Below, piece after piece: positions 45,527-54,817 of a DNA stretch of 64,000 bases. Origin of the DNA: Burkholderia sp. Bp9143 (GTDB lineage: Bacteria > Pseudomonadota > Gammaproteobacteria > Burkholderiales > Burkholderiaceae); contig NZ_QTPO01000019.1 in the NCBI RefSeq assembly GCF_003853645.1, positions 62,001 to 126,000 of the forward strand. The letters are read 5' to 3'. Every line of letters starts with the position of its first letter. Position 1 is the stretch's first letter. The notes beneath the pieces were generated by a model. It did not search any database, had not been told where the DNA came from, and saw only the letters and a program-made list of their open reading frames with translations. A program made the translations under genes and the position numbers.

Positions 45527-46804
45527 ATGACGCCAACAAGAAATGCCGAGGAAGTCTCACTGCGAGCCGGATCCGGCTCGTCCTGGTACGCGGAACTCGA
45601 TCCCGCCGGCAAGCGGGCATTCAAGGCATCGTTCGCCGGCTGGGCGACCGATGCGTTCGATTTCATGGTGTTCAGCTTCGTGCTGGCTTCGCTGATCGAC
45701 CTGTGGGGCCTCGATCGCGGCAAGGCCGGCCTGCTGAGCACCGTAACCCTGATTTTCTCGTCGGTGGGCGGCTGGATTGCCGGCATCCTGGCGGACCGCT
45801 ACGGACGGGTGAAGGTACTGCAAGGCACGATCCTGTGGTTCTCGGTCTGCACGCTCGCGATCGGCTTCGCGCAGAACTTCGAGCAGATCTTCGTGCTTCG
45901 TGCGCTGCAAGGACTCGGCTTCGGCGGCGAATGGGCGGTGGGCGCCGTGCTGATCGGCGAGATCGTCGCGCCCGCACATCGCGGCAAGGCAGTTGGGCTG
46001 GTACAAAGCGGCTGGGCGATCGGTTGGGGTTGCGCGGCGATTCTCTACAGCATTGCGTTTTCCGTCCTGCCCGAGTCGCTGGCGTGGCGCAGCCTGTTCT
46101 GGGTGGGCATCGTGCCCGCCCTGCTCGTGCTCTACATCCGCAAGCACGTGCCGGAGCCCGACGTGTTCGTGCAGGCGGACGCAGCCCGGAAACAAGGCGC
46201 CAGCCAGCCGTCGGTGTGGGCCATCTTCTCGCGTTCGCAGGTGCGACGCACGGTCCTGGCCGCGCTGCTGTGCACGGGCATCCAGGGCGGCTTCTATGCG
46301 ATGTCCACCTGGCTGCCGGCCTTCCTCAAGATCGAGCGACACCTGTCCGTGCTCGACACCAGCGCTTATCTGTTCGTGATCATCGTGGGGTCGTTCTGCG
46401 GATATGTCGTCGGCGCGTACCTTTCCGACTTCTGGGGACGCCGGCGCAACTTCATGCTGTTCTCCGCGCTGTCCCTCGTGTCGGTGTGTCTGTACCTAAC
46501 GCTGCCGTTGTCGAATGCGCAGATGCTGTGGCTGGGCTTTCCACTGGGCTTTTCTTCATGCGGGATCTTCAGCGGGGTCGGCGCCTACCTGACGGAACTG
46601 TATCCGTCGAACTTCCGCGCGAATGCGCAAAGCTTCACGTATAACTTCGGCCGCGGCATCGGCGCGCTGTTCCCGAGCCTCGTTGGGATGCTGAGCCATT
46701 CGCTCGGTCTGGCGCTGGCCATCGCGATCTTTTCGGGCGCGGCCTATGGCGTGGTGCTGTTGGCGGTGCTCCTGTTGCCGGAGACGAAAGCCCGATCGCT
46801 TTGA
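45527..46804 (+). CDS. MFS transporter, aromatic/organic acid:H+ symporter type
   Basis: 425 residues with 12 hydrophobic segments. The loop 2-3 motif GWIAGILADRYGRVKV, the WATDAFDFMVFSFVL first helix and GLGFGGEWAVGAVLIGE in helix 4 are typical of the sialate and aromatic-acid symporter groups. It starts 27 bp after the hydroxylase stop on the same strand. It very probably imports the hydroxylase substrate or a related compound. Confidence 0.88.
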   Translation: MTPTRNAEEVSLRAGSGSSWYAELDPAGKRAFKASFAGWATDAFDFMVFSFVLASLIDLWGLDRGKAGLLSTVTLIFSSVGGWIAGILADRYGRVKVLQGTILWFSVCTLAIGFAQNFEQIFVLRALQGLGFGGEWAVGAVLIGEIVAPAHRGKAVGLVQSGWAIGWGCAAILYSIAFSVLPESLAWRSLFWVGIVPALLVLYIRKHVPEPDVFVQADAARKQGASQPSVWAIFSRSQVRRTVLAALLCTGIQGGFYAMSTWLPAFLKIERHLSVLDTSAYLFVIIVGSFCGYVVGAYLSDFWGRRRNFMLFSALSLVSVCLYLTLPLSNAQMLWLGFPLGFSSCGIFSGVGAYLTELYPSNFRANAQSFTYNFGRGIGALFPSLVGMLSHSLGLALAIAIFSGAAYGVVLLAVLLLPETKARSL

Positions 46805-46833
46805 CGGTCGGCGATGGAATGGCCGCCGTTCAA

Positions 46834-46855
46834 CGCCCGGTGAATGCGCCGGGCG
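46834..46855. terminator. Hairpin between convergent MFS and GNAT genes
   Basis: CGCCCGG / CCGGGCG (7-bp stem) with an 8-nt loop, 29 bp after the MFS stop. It probably ends the hydroxylase-transporter operon. Confidence 0.5.
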
Positions 46856-46902
46856 CTGCCCGGACGATGCGAGCGATTCCCGCGTGCGCCCGCCCGCGTC
46901 AT

Positions 46903-47682
46903 TCAGCGACTGACGTACACCTGCCACTCCTCGCCGGTGGTAAAGCCCATCGACTCGTACACGTGACGCCCTGCCGGCGTGCAATGCAGAAACGCGGTAT
47001 GCGCGCCGGCCTCGAACGCGGCATTCAGTACCGCCTGAGTCGCGGCCCGCGCGTAACCTCGTCGCCGATAGGCCGGTAGTGTCGACACATTGAATACGCC
47101 GACCTGAGCGTTGCGCACGACGCCGAACGAAGTCGCGACCGGCATCCCGTCGACCTCCACCCAAAAGCCCATCATGCCGTCGGCTTCCAGCACGGCCGGC
47201 GCGCTCAGCCTGCGAAATACGCCTTCCGGCGCCTCATAGCCCGCGGCAAGCGCGCCGTTGTATCGTTCGCTGTCCGCTGCCGTGACGCGCCGCACGACCA
47301 CTTGCCCGTCGCTGTTCGCCGGCGCGGCGGCGCGCGCCAGCCGCTTCGTCATGAACGGCAGCGCGACGCGTCGTGTCAGGCCATGATCGTCCGCGATCCG
47401 CGCGATCTCGTCGGCGTGCGTGCTCGCGTCGCGGGTCTGAATGCTCCACGGCACTGCGCACGTGCTGAACGCGCCGGAAAGCAGCCGGATTTCGTCGACA
47501 TCAGGCTGACACGTCATGCTGATGATCGCGTTCAGCACGGACACGGGCGCGCCACTGTAGAACGCCTTCGTTCCATGCGCGCCGCGTTCGACGAAACCCC
47601 CATCCTGCAAGCGACAAAACGCGTCGATCGACTCGTGCCACGCGGCCACGGAAGCATCCAGCAGTTCGGTCGTAGAGCTCAT
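46903..47682 (-). CDS. GNAT-family N-acetyltransferase
   Basis: 259 residues. The C-terminal GNAT domain has STLPAYRRRGYARAATQAVL (acetyl-CoA pyrophosphate loop RRxGYA) and HVYESMGF. The N-terminal half is an additional region of about 125 residues, as in two-part GNAT proteins. The start at 47682 has AGGA 6 nt upstream. The acceptor substrate is unknown. It is convergent with the MFS gene. Confidence 0.85.
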   Translation of the reverse strand: MSSTTELLDASVAAWHESIDAFCRLQDGGFVERGAHGTKAFYSGAPVSVLNAIISMTCQPDVDEIRLLSGAFSTCAVPWSIQTRDASTHADEIARIADDHGLTRRVALPFMTKRLARAAAPANSDGQVVVRRVTAADSERYNGALAAGYEAPEGVFRRLSAPAVLEADGMMGFWVEVDGMPVATSFGVVRNAQVGVFNVSTLPAYRRRGYARAATQAVLNAAFEAGAHTAFLHCTPAGRHVYESMGFTTGEEWQVYVSR

Positions 47683-47843
47683 TTCGGTCCTGAACAAGGT
47701 CGGTGGCTGATATCCATCGACAACACTCGAGCAAACCGATTCATTCCGTGCCGACGCGCGAATGCCATGTGCGAGACGTGCCGCGAGCCCGGCCCGTCGC
47801 GGTCCCCGGTACGGTCAGCAAGGCCAACCGATCACGGCGACAC

Positions 47844-50800
47844 TCATTGCGTCGGGTCTTTCAACTCGATCAGCAGATCCTTCGCCGCGACGCGCTCACC
47901 CGGCTTCACATGCACGGCCGCGATCTCGCAGTCGCGCTCCGCCGCGATGTGCGTTTCCATCTTCATCGCCTCGAGCGCGATCAGCGTCGTGCCAGCCGCC
48001 ACGCGCTGCCCCGGCTGCACGGCCACCGTCACCACCGAGCCCGGCATCGGCGCGGCCACATGCAGCGGATTGCCCGGATCGGCACGCTGCAGCCCATGAC
48101 GCTCCTTGCCCGCGTGCACGACCGTCTTCTGCTCGACCAGCGCGGAACGCGACTGGCCGTTCAGCTCGAACAGCACCTTCACGATGCCGTCCTGCGCATC
48201 GGCATGCTGGCCCTGCAGCGACACGAGCAGCGTCTTGCCCGGCTCGATGTCGATCGCCACCTCCTCCTGCGGCTGCAGCCCGTACAGGAACGCCGACGTC
48301 GGCACGACCGACGTGTCGCTGTATGAGCGAACGTGCGCGTAGTAGTCGACCGTCTGCTTCGGATACATCAGGTAGGACGCCAGTTGCCGGTCGTCGAGCG
48401 ACTGTTCGCACGCGGCCTCGGCCTGCTTGCGTACCGCGTCGAGGTCGACCGGCGGAATCTGGTCGCCGGGACGATACGGCGCCGGCGGCTCGCTCTTCAG
48501 CACCTTGCGCGACAGGTTCGCCGGGAAGCCATCGGGCGGGAAGCCCAGCTCGCCCTTGAACAGCGACACGACCGATTCCGGGAACGCGATGTCCTTGTCC
48601 GGGTTGCGCACGTCGTCCACGCTCAGGTCGTTCGCGACCATCATCAGCGCCATGTCGCCGACCACCTTCGACGTCGGCGTGACCTTTACGATGTCGCCGA
48701 ATAGCCGGTTCACGTCCGCGTACGCGCGCGACACCTCGGTCCAGCGATGATCGATGCCGAGCGAGCGCGCCTGCTCGCGCAGGTTCGTGTACTGGCCGCC
48801 GGGCATCTCGTGACGGTAGACGTCGGCCGTGCCCGCGCGGATCTCCGATTCGAACGGCGCGTAATAACGGCGCACGCCTTCCCAGTACATCGACGCCTCG
48901 TGCAGGCGGTCCTGATCCAGCCCCGGATCGCGTTCGCTGCCGGCCAGTGCGGCCGCGATGCTCGACAGGTTCGGCTGCGACGTGAGCCCGCTCATCGCGT
49001 CGAGCGCGCCGTCCACTGCGTCGCAGCCTGCTTCAACCGCCGCGAGCACCGACGCCGCGGCGATCCCGCTCGTGTCGTGCGTATGGAAATGCACGGGCAG
49101 CCCGGTTTCCTCCTTCAGCGCCTTCACGAGCGTCGCGACCGCCTGCGGACGGCAGATGCCGGCCATGTCCTTGATGCCCAGCACGTGCACGCCGGCCTGC
49201 TGCAGCTCGCGCGCGATGCCGACGTAGTACTTGAGGTCGTACTTCGCGCGCGACGTGTCGAACAGGTCGCCGGTGTAGCAGATCGCGCCTTCGCACAGCA
49301 TCCCGCTCTCGCCGACCGCATCGATCGCCACGCGCATGTTGCGCACCCAGTTCAGCGAGTCGAACACGCGGAACACGTCGACGCCCGCGCTCGCGGCCTG
49401 CTGCACGAAGAAGCGCACGACGTTGTCCGCGTAGTTCGTATAACCGACCGCATTCGAGCCGCGCAGCAGCATCTGGAACAGGATGTTCGGCACGCGTTCG
49501 CGCAGCAGCGCGAGCCGCTCCCACGGGTCTTCCTTCAGGAAGCGCAGCGCGACGTCGAACGTCGCGCCGCCCCAGCATTCGAGCGAGAACAGCTGCGACA
49601 GCTCGCGCGCATAGAACGGCGCGATCGGCAGCATGTCGGCCGTGCGCATGCGCGTCGCGAACAGCGACTGGTGCGCGTCGCGCATCGTCGTGTCGGTCAG
49701 CAGCACCTGCTTCTGGTCGAGCATCCAGCTCGCGAATTTCTCCGGGCCAAGCTCACGCAAGCGATCGCGCGTGCCCGCGGGAATCGCCACCGCCGTATCG
49801 ATCTTCGGCAGCACGGGTTTCGACAACGGCAGTGCCGGCAGCGTGCGGCCGTCCATCTCGGCGTTGCCGTTCACGTTCAGCTCGCCGAGATAGCGCAGCA
49901 GCTTCGTCGCGCGATCGCCGCGCTTCGCGAATGCGAGTAGCTCCGGCGTCTTGTCGATGAAGCGCGTCGTCACGTCGCCCGCGATGAACGCCGGGTGATT
50001 GATCACGTTCTCGAGAAACTGCAGGTTCGACGTGACGCCGCGAATCCGGAACTCGCGCAATGCGCGATCCATCCGGTGGATCGATTCGGCCGCCGTCGGC
50101 GCCCAGGTCGTCACCTTGACCAGCAGCGAGTCGTAGTACGGCGTGATCACCGCGCCGCCATAGGCGGTGCCGGCGTCGAGGCGCACGCCGAAGCCCGCCG
50201 CGCTGCGATAGGCGGTGAGCCGCCCGTAATCGGGCAGGAAGTCGTTCTCCGGATCCTCGGTCGTGATCCGGCATTGCAGCGCGTTGCCGTTCAGCGGAAT
50301 CGCCTGCTGTTCCGGCACGCCGGCCGCACGTTCGACGAGCGTGCCCGCGCCATCGATGACATCGTCGGCCAGACCAATCCGCCCGCCCTCCGTGATGCGG
50401 ATCTGCGCCTTCACGATGTCGATCCCGGTGATCATCTCGGTCACCGTGTGCTCGACCTGAATACGCGGGTTCACCTCGATGAAGTAGAACTGGCCGGTGT
50501 CGGCATCCATCAGGAATTCGACAGTGCCCGCATGCGTATAGCCGACCGCGCGCATCAGGCGCAGCGCCGCTTCGCACAGCGCCTGCCGGCCGTCGTGATC
50601 GAGATACGGCGCCGGTGCGCGTTCGACGACCTTCTGGTTGCGCCGCTGCACCGTGCAGTCGCGCTCGTACAAATGCACGACCGTGCCGTGCAGGTCGCCG
50701 AGCACCTGCACCTCGACGTGGCGCGCATTGCGCACGAGCTTCTCGACATACACCTCGTCGTTGCCGAACGCGGCCAGCGCCTCGCGGCGCGCGACAGGCA

Positions 50801-51365
50801 GCAGCGTCTCGAGATCGCGCTCGTTCTCGAGCACGCGCATCCCGCGCCCGCCGCCGCCCCAGCTCGCCTTCAGCATCAGCGGATACCCGACTTCCGCCGC
50901 CAGCGCCTTGCATGCAGCGAGATCGTCGGGCAGCGGCGCGGTCGCGGGCATCACCGGCACGCCGGCGGCGATCGCCGCGTTGCGCGCGGCCACCTTGTTG
51001 CCGAGCGTGCGCATCACGTCCGGCGACGGGCCGATCCAGCGGATGCCAGCGTCGATCACGGCCTGCGCGAAGTCCGGGTTCTCGGACAGGAAGCCGTAGC
51101 CGGGGTGAATCGCGTCGACCTTCGCCTGCCGCGCGACGCGCAGGATGTCGTCGATGTCGAGATAGGCGGCGAGCGGCTTCTTGCCCTCGCCGATCAGGTA
51201 GCTTTCGTCCGCCTTGAAGCGATGCAGCGCGAGACGGTCTTCCTTCGAATACACCGCCACCGTACGCATGTTCAGTTCGGCGGCGGCACGCATCACGCGA
51301 ATCGAGATTTCCGAGCGGTTCGCGATCAGGATGGACTGGATGGGGGTAGGCGTCACGGCGGCCAT
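47844..51365 (-). CDS. pyc: Pyruvate carboxylase
   Basis: 1173 residues, the normal length of a single-chain pyruvate carboxylase making oxaloacetate from pyruvate and bicarbonate with ATP. Domains in order are biotin carboxylase (about 10-460, with IHPGYGFLSENP and KASWGGGGRGM), carboxyltransferase (about 540-830, starting LLTDTTMRDAHQS) and the C-terminal biotin carrier with EAMKMETH, whose Lys carries biotin. It is anaplerotic and cytoplasmic. The gene appears monocistronic, with a 420-bp region before the start. Confidence 0.97.
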   Translation of the reverse strand: MAAVTPTPIQSILIANRSEISIRVMRAAAELNMRTVAVYSKEDRLALHRFKADESYLIGEGKKPLAAYLDIDDILRVARQAKVDAIHPGYGFLSENPDFAQAVIDAGIRWIGPSPDVMRTLGNKVAARNAAIAAGVPVMPATAPLPDDLAACKALAAEVGYPLMLKASWGGGGRGMRVLENERDLETLLPVARREALAAFGNDEVYVEKLVRNARHVEVQVLGDLHGTVVHLYERDCTVQRRNQKVVERAPAPYLDHDGRQALCEAALRLMRAVGYTHAGTVEFLMDADTGQFYFIEVNPRIQVEHTVTEMITGIDIVKAQIRITEGGRIGLADDVIDGAGTLVERAAGVPEQQAIPLNGNALQCRITTEDPENDFLPDYGRLTAYRSAAGFGVRLDAGTAYGGAVITPYYDSLLVKVTTWAPTAAESIHRMDRALREFRIRGVTSNLQFLENVINHPAFIAGDVTTRFIDKTPELLAFAKRGDRATKLLRYLGELNVNGNAEMDGRTLPALPLSKPVLPKIDTAVAIPAGTRDRLRELGPEKFASWMLDQKQVLLTDTTMRDAHQSLFATRMRTADMLPIAPFYARELSQLFSLECWGGATFDVALRFLKEDPWERLALLRERVPNILFQMLLRGSNAVGYTNYADNVVRFFVQQAASAGVDVFRVFDSLNWVRNMRVAIDAVGESGMLCEGAICYTGDLFDTSRAKYDLKYYVGIARELQQAGVHVLGIKDMAGICRPQAVATLVKALKEETGLPVHFHTHDTSGIAAASVLAAVEAGCDAVDGALDAMSGLTSQPNLSSIAAALAGSERDPGLDQDRLHEASMYWEGVRRYYAPFESEIRAGTADVYRHEMPGGQYTNLREQARSLGIDHRWTEVSRAYADVNRLFGDIVKVTPTSKVVGDMALMMVANDLSVDDVRNPDKDIAFPESVVSLFKGELGFPPDGFPANLSRKVLKSEPPAPYRPGDQIPPVDLDAVRKQAEAACEQSLDDRQLASYLMYPKQTVDYYAHVRSYSDTSVVPTSAFLYGLQPQEEVAIDIEPGKTLLVSLQGQHADAQDGIVKVLFELNGQSRSALVEQKTVVHAGKERHGLQRADPGNPLHVAAPMPGSVVTVAVQPGQRVAAGTTLIALEAMKMETHIAAERDCEIAAVHVKPGERVAAKDLLIELKDPTQ

Positions 51366-51787
51366 GGATAGTGAAGGGGTTGAATTGAATTCGTCGATGC
51401 GCCGTCCTCCACCCGCTTGCTTCGCTGGGCGGCGTGCGAATCCTCGCGTCGGTCAAGCGCAGTTGCATCGTCCCGGCTTTCGCCAGTCAACATGTTCGTC
51501 ATATCGCCCGGCTGTGGCTATAACCGTCGCGACGACGAATGGTATTCAGCCGACCAACCGGAAATGAGGGACCGGCTCGCCGGCCGGTCATCGGGCTGGT
51601 TCATTTCATCCGGAAACACCGGCCAAACGAGCGGACACCGGGCACGCCGTTCCATTGATGCAAAAAGCAGGCCACATCGAATATCGAACGGACGGTGTTG
51701 ATGGACGGGGCCCCGACGCGGAACCCCGGCCCCGTCTCGGCTCAGATATGGAATCGAAGTTTCAATTCTGAAATCCGGCGAGTGTCA
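51366..51787. other. Intergenic region upstream of pyc
   Basis: About 420 bp with the pyc promoter and, near the right end, the hairpin at 51704-51736. No gene is supported. Confidence 0.5.
51704..51736. terminator. Hairpin downstream of the LysR gene
   Basis: GACGGGGCC / GGCCCCGTC (9-bp stem) with a 15-nt loop that can itself pair CCG/CGG. It lies 52 nt after the LysR stop on the leftward strand. Likely terminator, no U-tract. Confidence 0.5.
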
Positions 51788-52786
51788 TCAAGCGATCTCG
51801 ACGCCCGCATCGAGCCAGCCGCGCATCATCACGCCGACCTCGTCGCTCAGCCATTGACGGAACAGCCGGTATTCCGGGCGCGGCTGCGCATTCCGGTGCG
51901 TGATCAGATAGTGATGGCGATCGCGAAACACCAGCACGTCCTGTACCGGCCGCATCAGGATGCCCTGGTCGATCTGCCGGTGCACGAGGTGATGCCAGCC
52001 CAGCAGCGTGCCCTCGCCGGCCTCGGCCTGCGCGACGAGCAGCCGGTAGTCGTTGCTTTCCAGATGCTTGTTCTCGGTCAGCATGTCGGTGCCGTCGCTC
52101 TGCTGGAACCAGTTGCGCCACACGCGCCAGTCGACGTGCTCGCAGACCTGCGCGCGGCCCAGCATCGACAGGTTCAGGGTCGGGCACGACAGCAGGTCCA
52201 GCGGCTTCAGCGACCGTCCATGGAAATGACGTTTGTGAAACGACGGGCTGCACACCGGATACACGATGTCGTGAAACAGCGGCTCGACTTCGAACTCGGG
52301 CTCGCGCGGCGGGTTCTTCGTGATGATGACGTCGGGCTCGATGAGCCCGTCGAGTTCCATGAAGTGCTCGGTGACGATCACGTGCAGCCGGATATCCGGA
52401 AACTGCTCGCGAAACGCCGGCAACCGCGACGACAGCCACAGCGCCGAGAACGTGTGCGACACGCAGATCATCAGCGCATGCTTGTCGGTGCGGCGCACCG
52501 CCTCCGCCGCCTCGGCGATGTTCATGATCGACAGATACGACGCGTTGTAGAGAATCCGCCCCGCGTCCGTCAGCGCGATATGCCGGCCGGTCCGCTCGAA
52601 CAGAGCGACGTCGAGCGAATCCTCGAGTTCCTTGATCTGCCGGCTGATCGCGGCCTGCGTCACGCACAGCACCTCGGCCGCCTGGGTGAAGCTCTCGTAG
52701 CGCGCCGCCGTCACGAAACACCGCAGCGCGCGCAGCGACGGCATCTGCGCGAGGAGTCGGTCGGCAAACAACTGCTTCTTCAACAT
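51788..52786 (-). CDS. LysR-family transcriptional regulator (GcvA-like)
   Basis: 332 residues. The N-terminal winged HTH (about 15-75) reads SLRALRCFVTAARYESFTQAAEVLCVTQAAISRQIKELEDSL. A periplasmic-binding-like effector domain follows. The sequence style matches the GcvA subgroup that often controls amino-acid or amine catabolism. The start ATG at 52786 has GAGAG upstream; an earlier in-frame TTG at 52801 is less likely. It is adjacent to the aldehyde dehydrogenase cluster on the same strand and may regulate it. Confidence 0.9.
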   Translation of the reverse strand: MLKKQLFADRLLAQMPSLRALRCFVTAARYESFTQAAEVLCVTQAAISRQIKELEDSLDVALFERTGRHIALTDAGRILYNASYLSIMNIAEAAEAVRRTDKHALMICVSHTFSALWLSSRLPAFREQFPDIRLHVIVTEHFMELDGLIEPDVIITKNPPREPEFEVEPLFHDIVYPVCSPSFHKRHFHGRSLKPLDLLSCPTLNLSMLGRAQVCEHVDWRVWRNWFQQSDGTDMLTENKHLESNDYRLLVAQAEAGEGTLLGWHHLVHRQIDQGILMRPVQDVLVFRDRHHYLITHRNAQPRPEYRLFRQWLSDEVGVMMRGWLDAGVEIA

Positions 52787-53307
52787 GGCTTTCACTCTCA
52801 AAACGGAGGTCGGACGCTGCGTCGACGAACCCGTCGACGACAGTCCCGCCGGCTGCCCGCGGGCAGTTTCATCGCAAACCTTTCAATTGTCCGAATATTG
52901 CAGCTTGCGAGTCGGCCTGGCGGCTGGCAACGGCGGCGCCGCGGAAGCGGCGTCGCGATGACGCTATTGTCGGTCGATTGTGCACTGCATCGCCATTATC
53001 GGAAGCGATGATGGGGACTGCAAGACGAACGGCGGATCGGCATGCCCGTCGGCCGCGCCGCCCCCCGCACCGCGCGTTTACGCAGCGCACCACGCGTCAG
53101 GCCGTGCCGCCATCGCAGATAGCCTAGCGTACCGCCGTTTGTCGCGCGCGGCTTGCGCTGGCCCATCAGTCAGCGGCCGTGCGCGCGGCATTGTGCCGGG
53201 CGGCATCGCGGTCGATCCGCGGCATGCGCGAAGCGGCCGAAGCCGCCGCGCGCATGCCGCCGACCGGGCCGCGCGGGCCCGGCGAGTTGCTCGTCCGGCG
53301 AGCGCCC
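52787..53307. other. Intergenic region between LysR and aldehyde dehydrogenase genes
   Basis: About 520 bp. It contains a perfect 14-bp palindrome CTGCCCGCGGGCAG at 52853-52866, two GTCGACGA repeats at 52821 and 52833, and the hairpins at 53221-53282. No convincing gene. Confidence 0.5.
53221..53282. terminator. Two strong hairpins downstream of the aldehyde dehydrogenase gene
   Basis: The hairpin nearer the stop is CCGGGCC-GCGCG-GGCCCGG (53264-53282). The further one (53221-53258) has a 10-bp outer stem GGCATGCGCG / CGCGCATGCC, a 2x2 internal loop and an inner 5-bp stem GCGGC-CGAA-GCCGC with a tetraloop. They begin 26 nt after the stop at 53308 and probably end the catabolic operon. Confidence 0.6.
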
Positions 53308-54801
53308 TCAGTCGAGCTTCAGCCAGGTGGTCTTCAGCTCGCAATACTGATCGTGCGCGTAGACGGACTTGTCGCGGCCACCGAACCCCGACTGCTTGAA
53401 GCCGCCGAACGGCGTCGACAAGTCGCCTTCGCCGAAGCAGTTCACCGTGACCGTCCCCGCGCGAATCCGCGCGGCGACCTTGTGCGCGCTGTTCACGTTG
53501 TCGGTCCACAGCGACGCGGCGAGCCCGTAGCAAGTATCGTTCGCGATCCGCACCGCGTCGTCGACGTCGTCGTATTCGATGACGCACACGACCGGCCCGA
53601 ACACCTCGTCGCGCGCGATGCTCATCTCCGGCGTCACCTGATCGAAGATCGTCGGCTCGACGAACCAGCCGCCCGTCTCCGCGAGGATCGCGTGCCCGCC
53701 ACATACCACCCGCGCGCCTTCCGCCTTCGCCTTCTCGATATGGCCGAGCACCTTCTCGTAGTGCTTCTGCTCGATCAGCGCACCGAGCTTCACGTCCGGG
53801 TCGAGCGGATCGCCGGTCTTCCAGCCGGCGAGCACGGCCTGGACCTTCTCCAGCAGTTCCGCCTTGCGGCTCGCCGGCACGAGGATCCGCGAGCCGGCGC
53901 TGCAGTTCTCGCCCATGTTCCAGAACGCGGCCGCGACGGCCTGCTCGGCCACCGCATCGAGGTTCGCGACGTCCGGCAGGATCACCTGCGGATTCTTGCC
54001 GCCGCACTCGAGCACGACGCGCTTCAGGTTCGTATCGGCCGAATAGTGCAGGAACCGCTTGCCCGTCGCCGTCGAGCCGGTGAACGCAACGAGATCGACG
54101 TCCGGATGGCGGCCGATCGCCTCGCCGGCCTCGCCGCCGAACCCGGTGACGACGCTGAACACCCCCGGCGGCACGCCGGCCTCGAGCGCAAGATCGGCGA
54201 TGCGCAGCGTCGACAGCGACGTCTGTTCGGCCGGCTTCACGACCACGCTGTTGCCGACCGACAGCGCGGGGCCGATCTTCCAGGCGAGCATCAGCGCCGG
54301 GAAATTCCACGGCAGCACGGCGCCGACGACGCCGATCGGCTCGCGCGTGATCATGCTCACGACGCCCGCGCCGGACGGCGACAACGCGTCGTAGCGCTTG
54401 TCGGTCACCTCCGCGTGCCAGCGAATGCATGCGGCCGACTCGGGAATGTCGAGCCCCAGGCATTCGCCGATCGGCTTGCCGGCTTCCAGTGCCTCGAGCA
54501 GCGCGAGTTCCTCAGCGTGCTCGTCGATCAGCTGCGCGACGCGCAGCAGCACCGCCTTGCGGTGCGCGGGCGCGGCCTTCGACCAGACACCCGATTCGAA
54601 CGCGTCACGCGCGGCCACGACCGCCCGTTCGACGTCTCGTTCGTTGCATCGCGCCACCTCGGCGAGCACCTTGCCGGATGCGGGGTTGAGCGTGGCGAAC
54701 GTCTCGCCCGACGCCGCCGCGCTGCGTTGGCCCGCGATGAACGCGCGACCGTCGAGCGACAACGCATTCGCCTTCTGTTTCCAATCCTGATGGGTCGTCA
54801 T
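53308..54801 (-). CDS. Aldehyde dehydrogenase, PuuC-like
   Basis: 497 residues, NAD(P)-dependent aldehyde dehydrogenase. It has PWNFPALMLAWKIGPALSVGN, FTGSTATGKR (cofactor), ELEGGK-type VLECGGKNP (general base Glu) and the catalytic Cys in MGENCSAGSR. Overall it is closest in style to gamma-glutamyl-gamma-aminobutyraldehyde dehydrogenase (PuuC), including the C-terminal PFGGFKQSGFGGRDKS and ELKTTW. It lies 16 bp downstream of the FAD oxidoreductase gene, so the oxidoreductase probably produces its aldehyde. Exact substrate unknown. Confidence 0.92.
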   Translation of the reverse strand: MTTHQDWKQKANALSLDGRAFIAGQRSAAASGETFATLNPASGKVLAEVARCNERDVERAVVAARDAFESGVWSKAAPAHRKAVLLRVAQLIDEHAEELALLEALEAGKPIGECLGLDIPESAACIRWHAEVTDKRYDALSPSGAGVVSMITREPIGVVGAVLPWNFPALMLAWKIGPALSVGNSVVVKPAEQTSLSTLRIADLALEAGVPPGVFSVVTGFGGEAGEAIGRHPDVDLVAFTGSTATGKRFLHYSADTNLKRVVLECGGKNPQVILPDVANLDAVAEQAVAAAFWNMGENCSAGSRILVPASRKAELLEKVQAVLAGWKTGDPLDPDVKLGALIEQKHYEKVLGHIEKAKAEGARVVCGGHAILAETGGWFVEPTIFDQVTPEMSIARDEVFGPVVCVIEYDDVDDAVRIANDTCYGLAASLWTDNVNSAHKVAARIRAGTVTVNCFGEGDLSTPFGGFKQSGFGGRDKSVYAHDQYCELKTTWLKLD

Positions 54802-54817
54802 GTCGTTTCCTCAGTCA

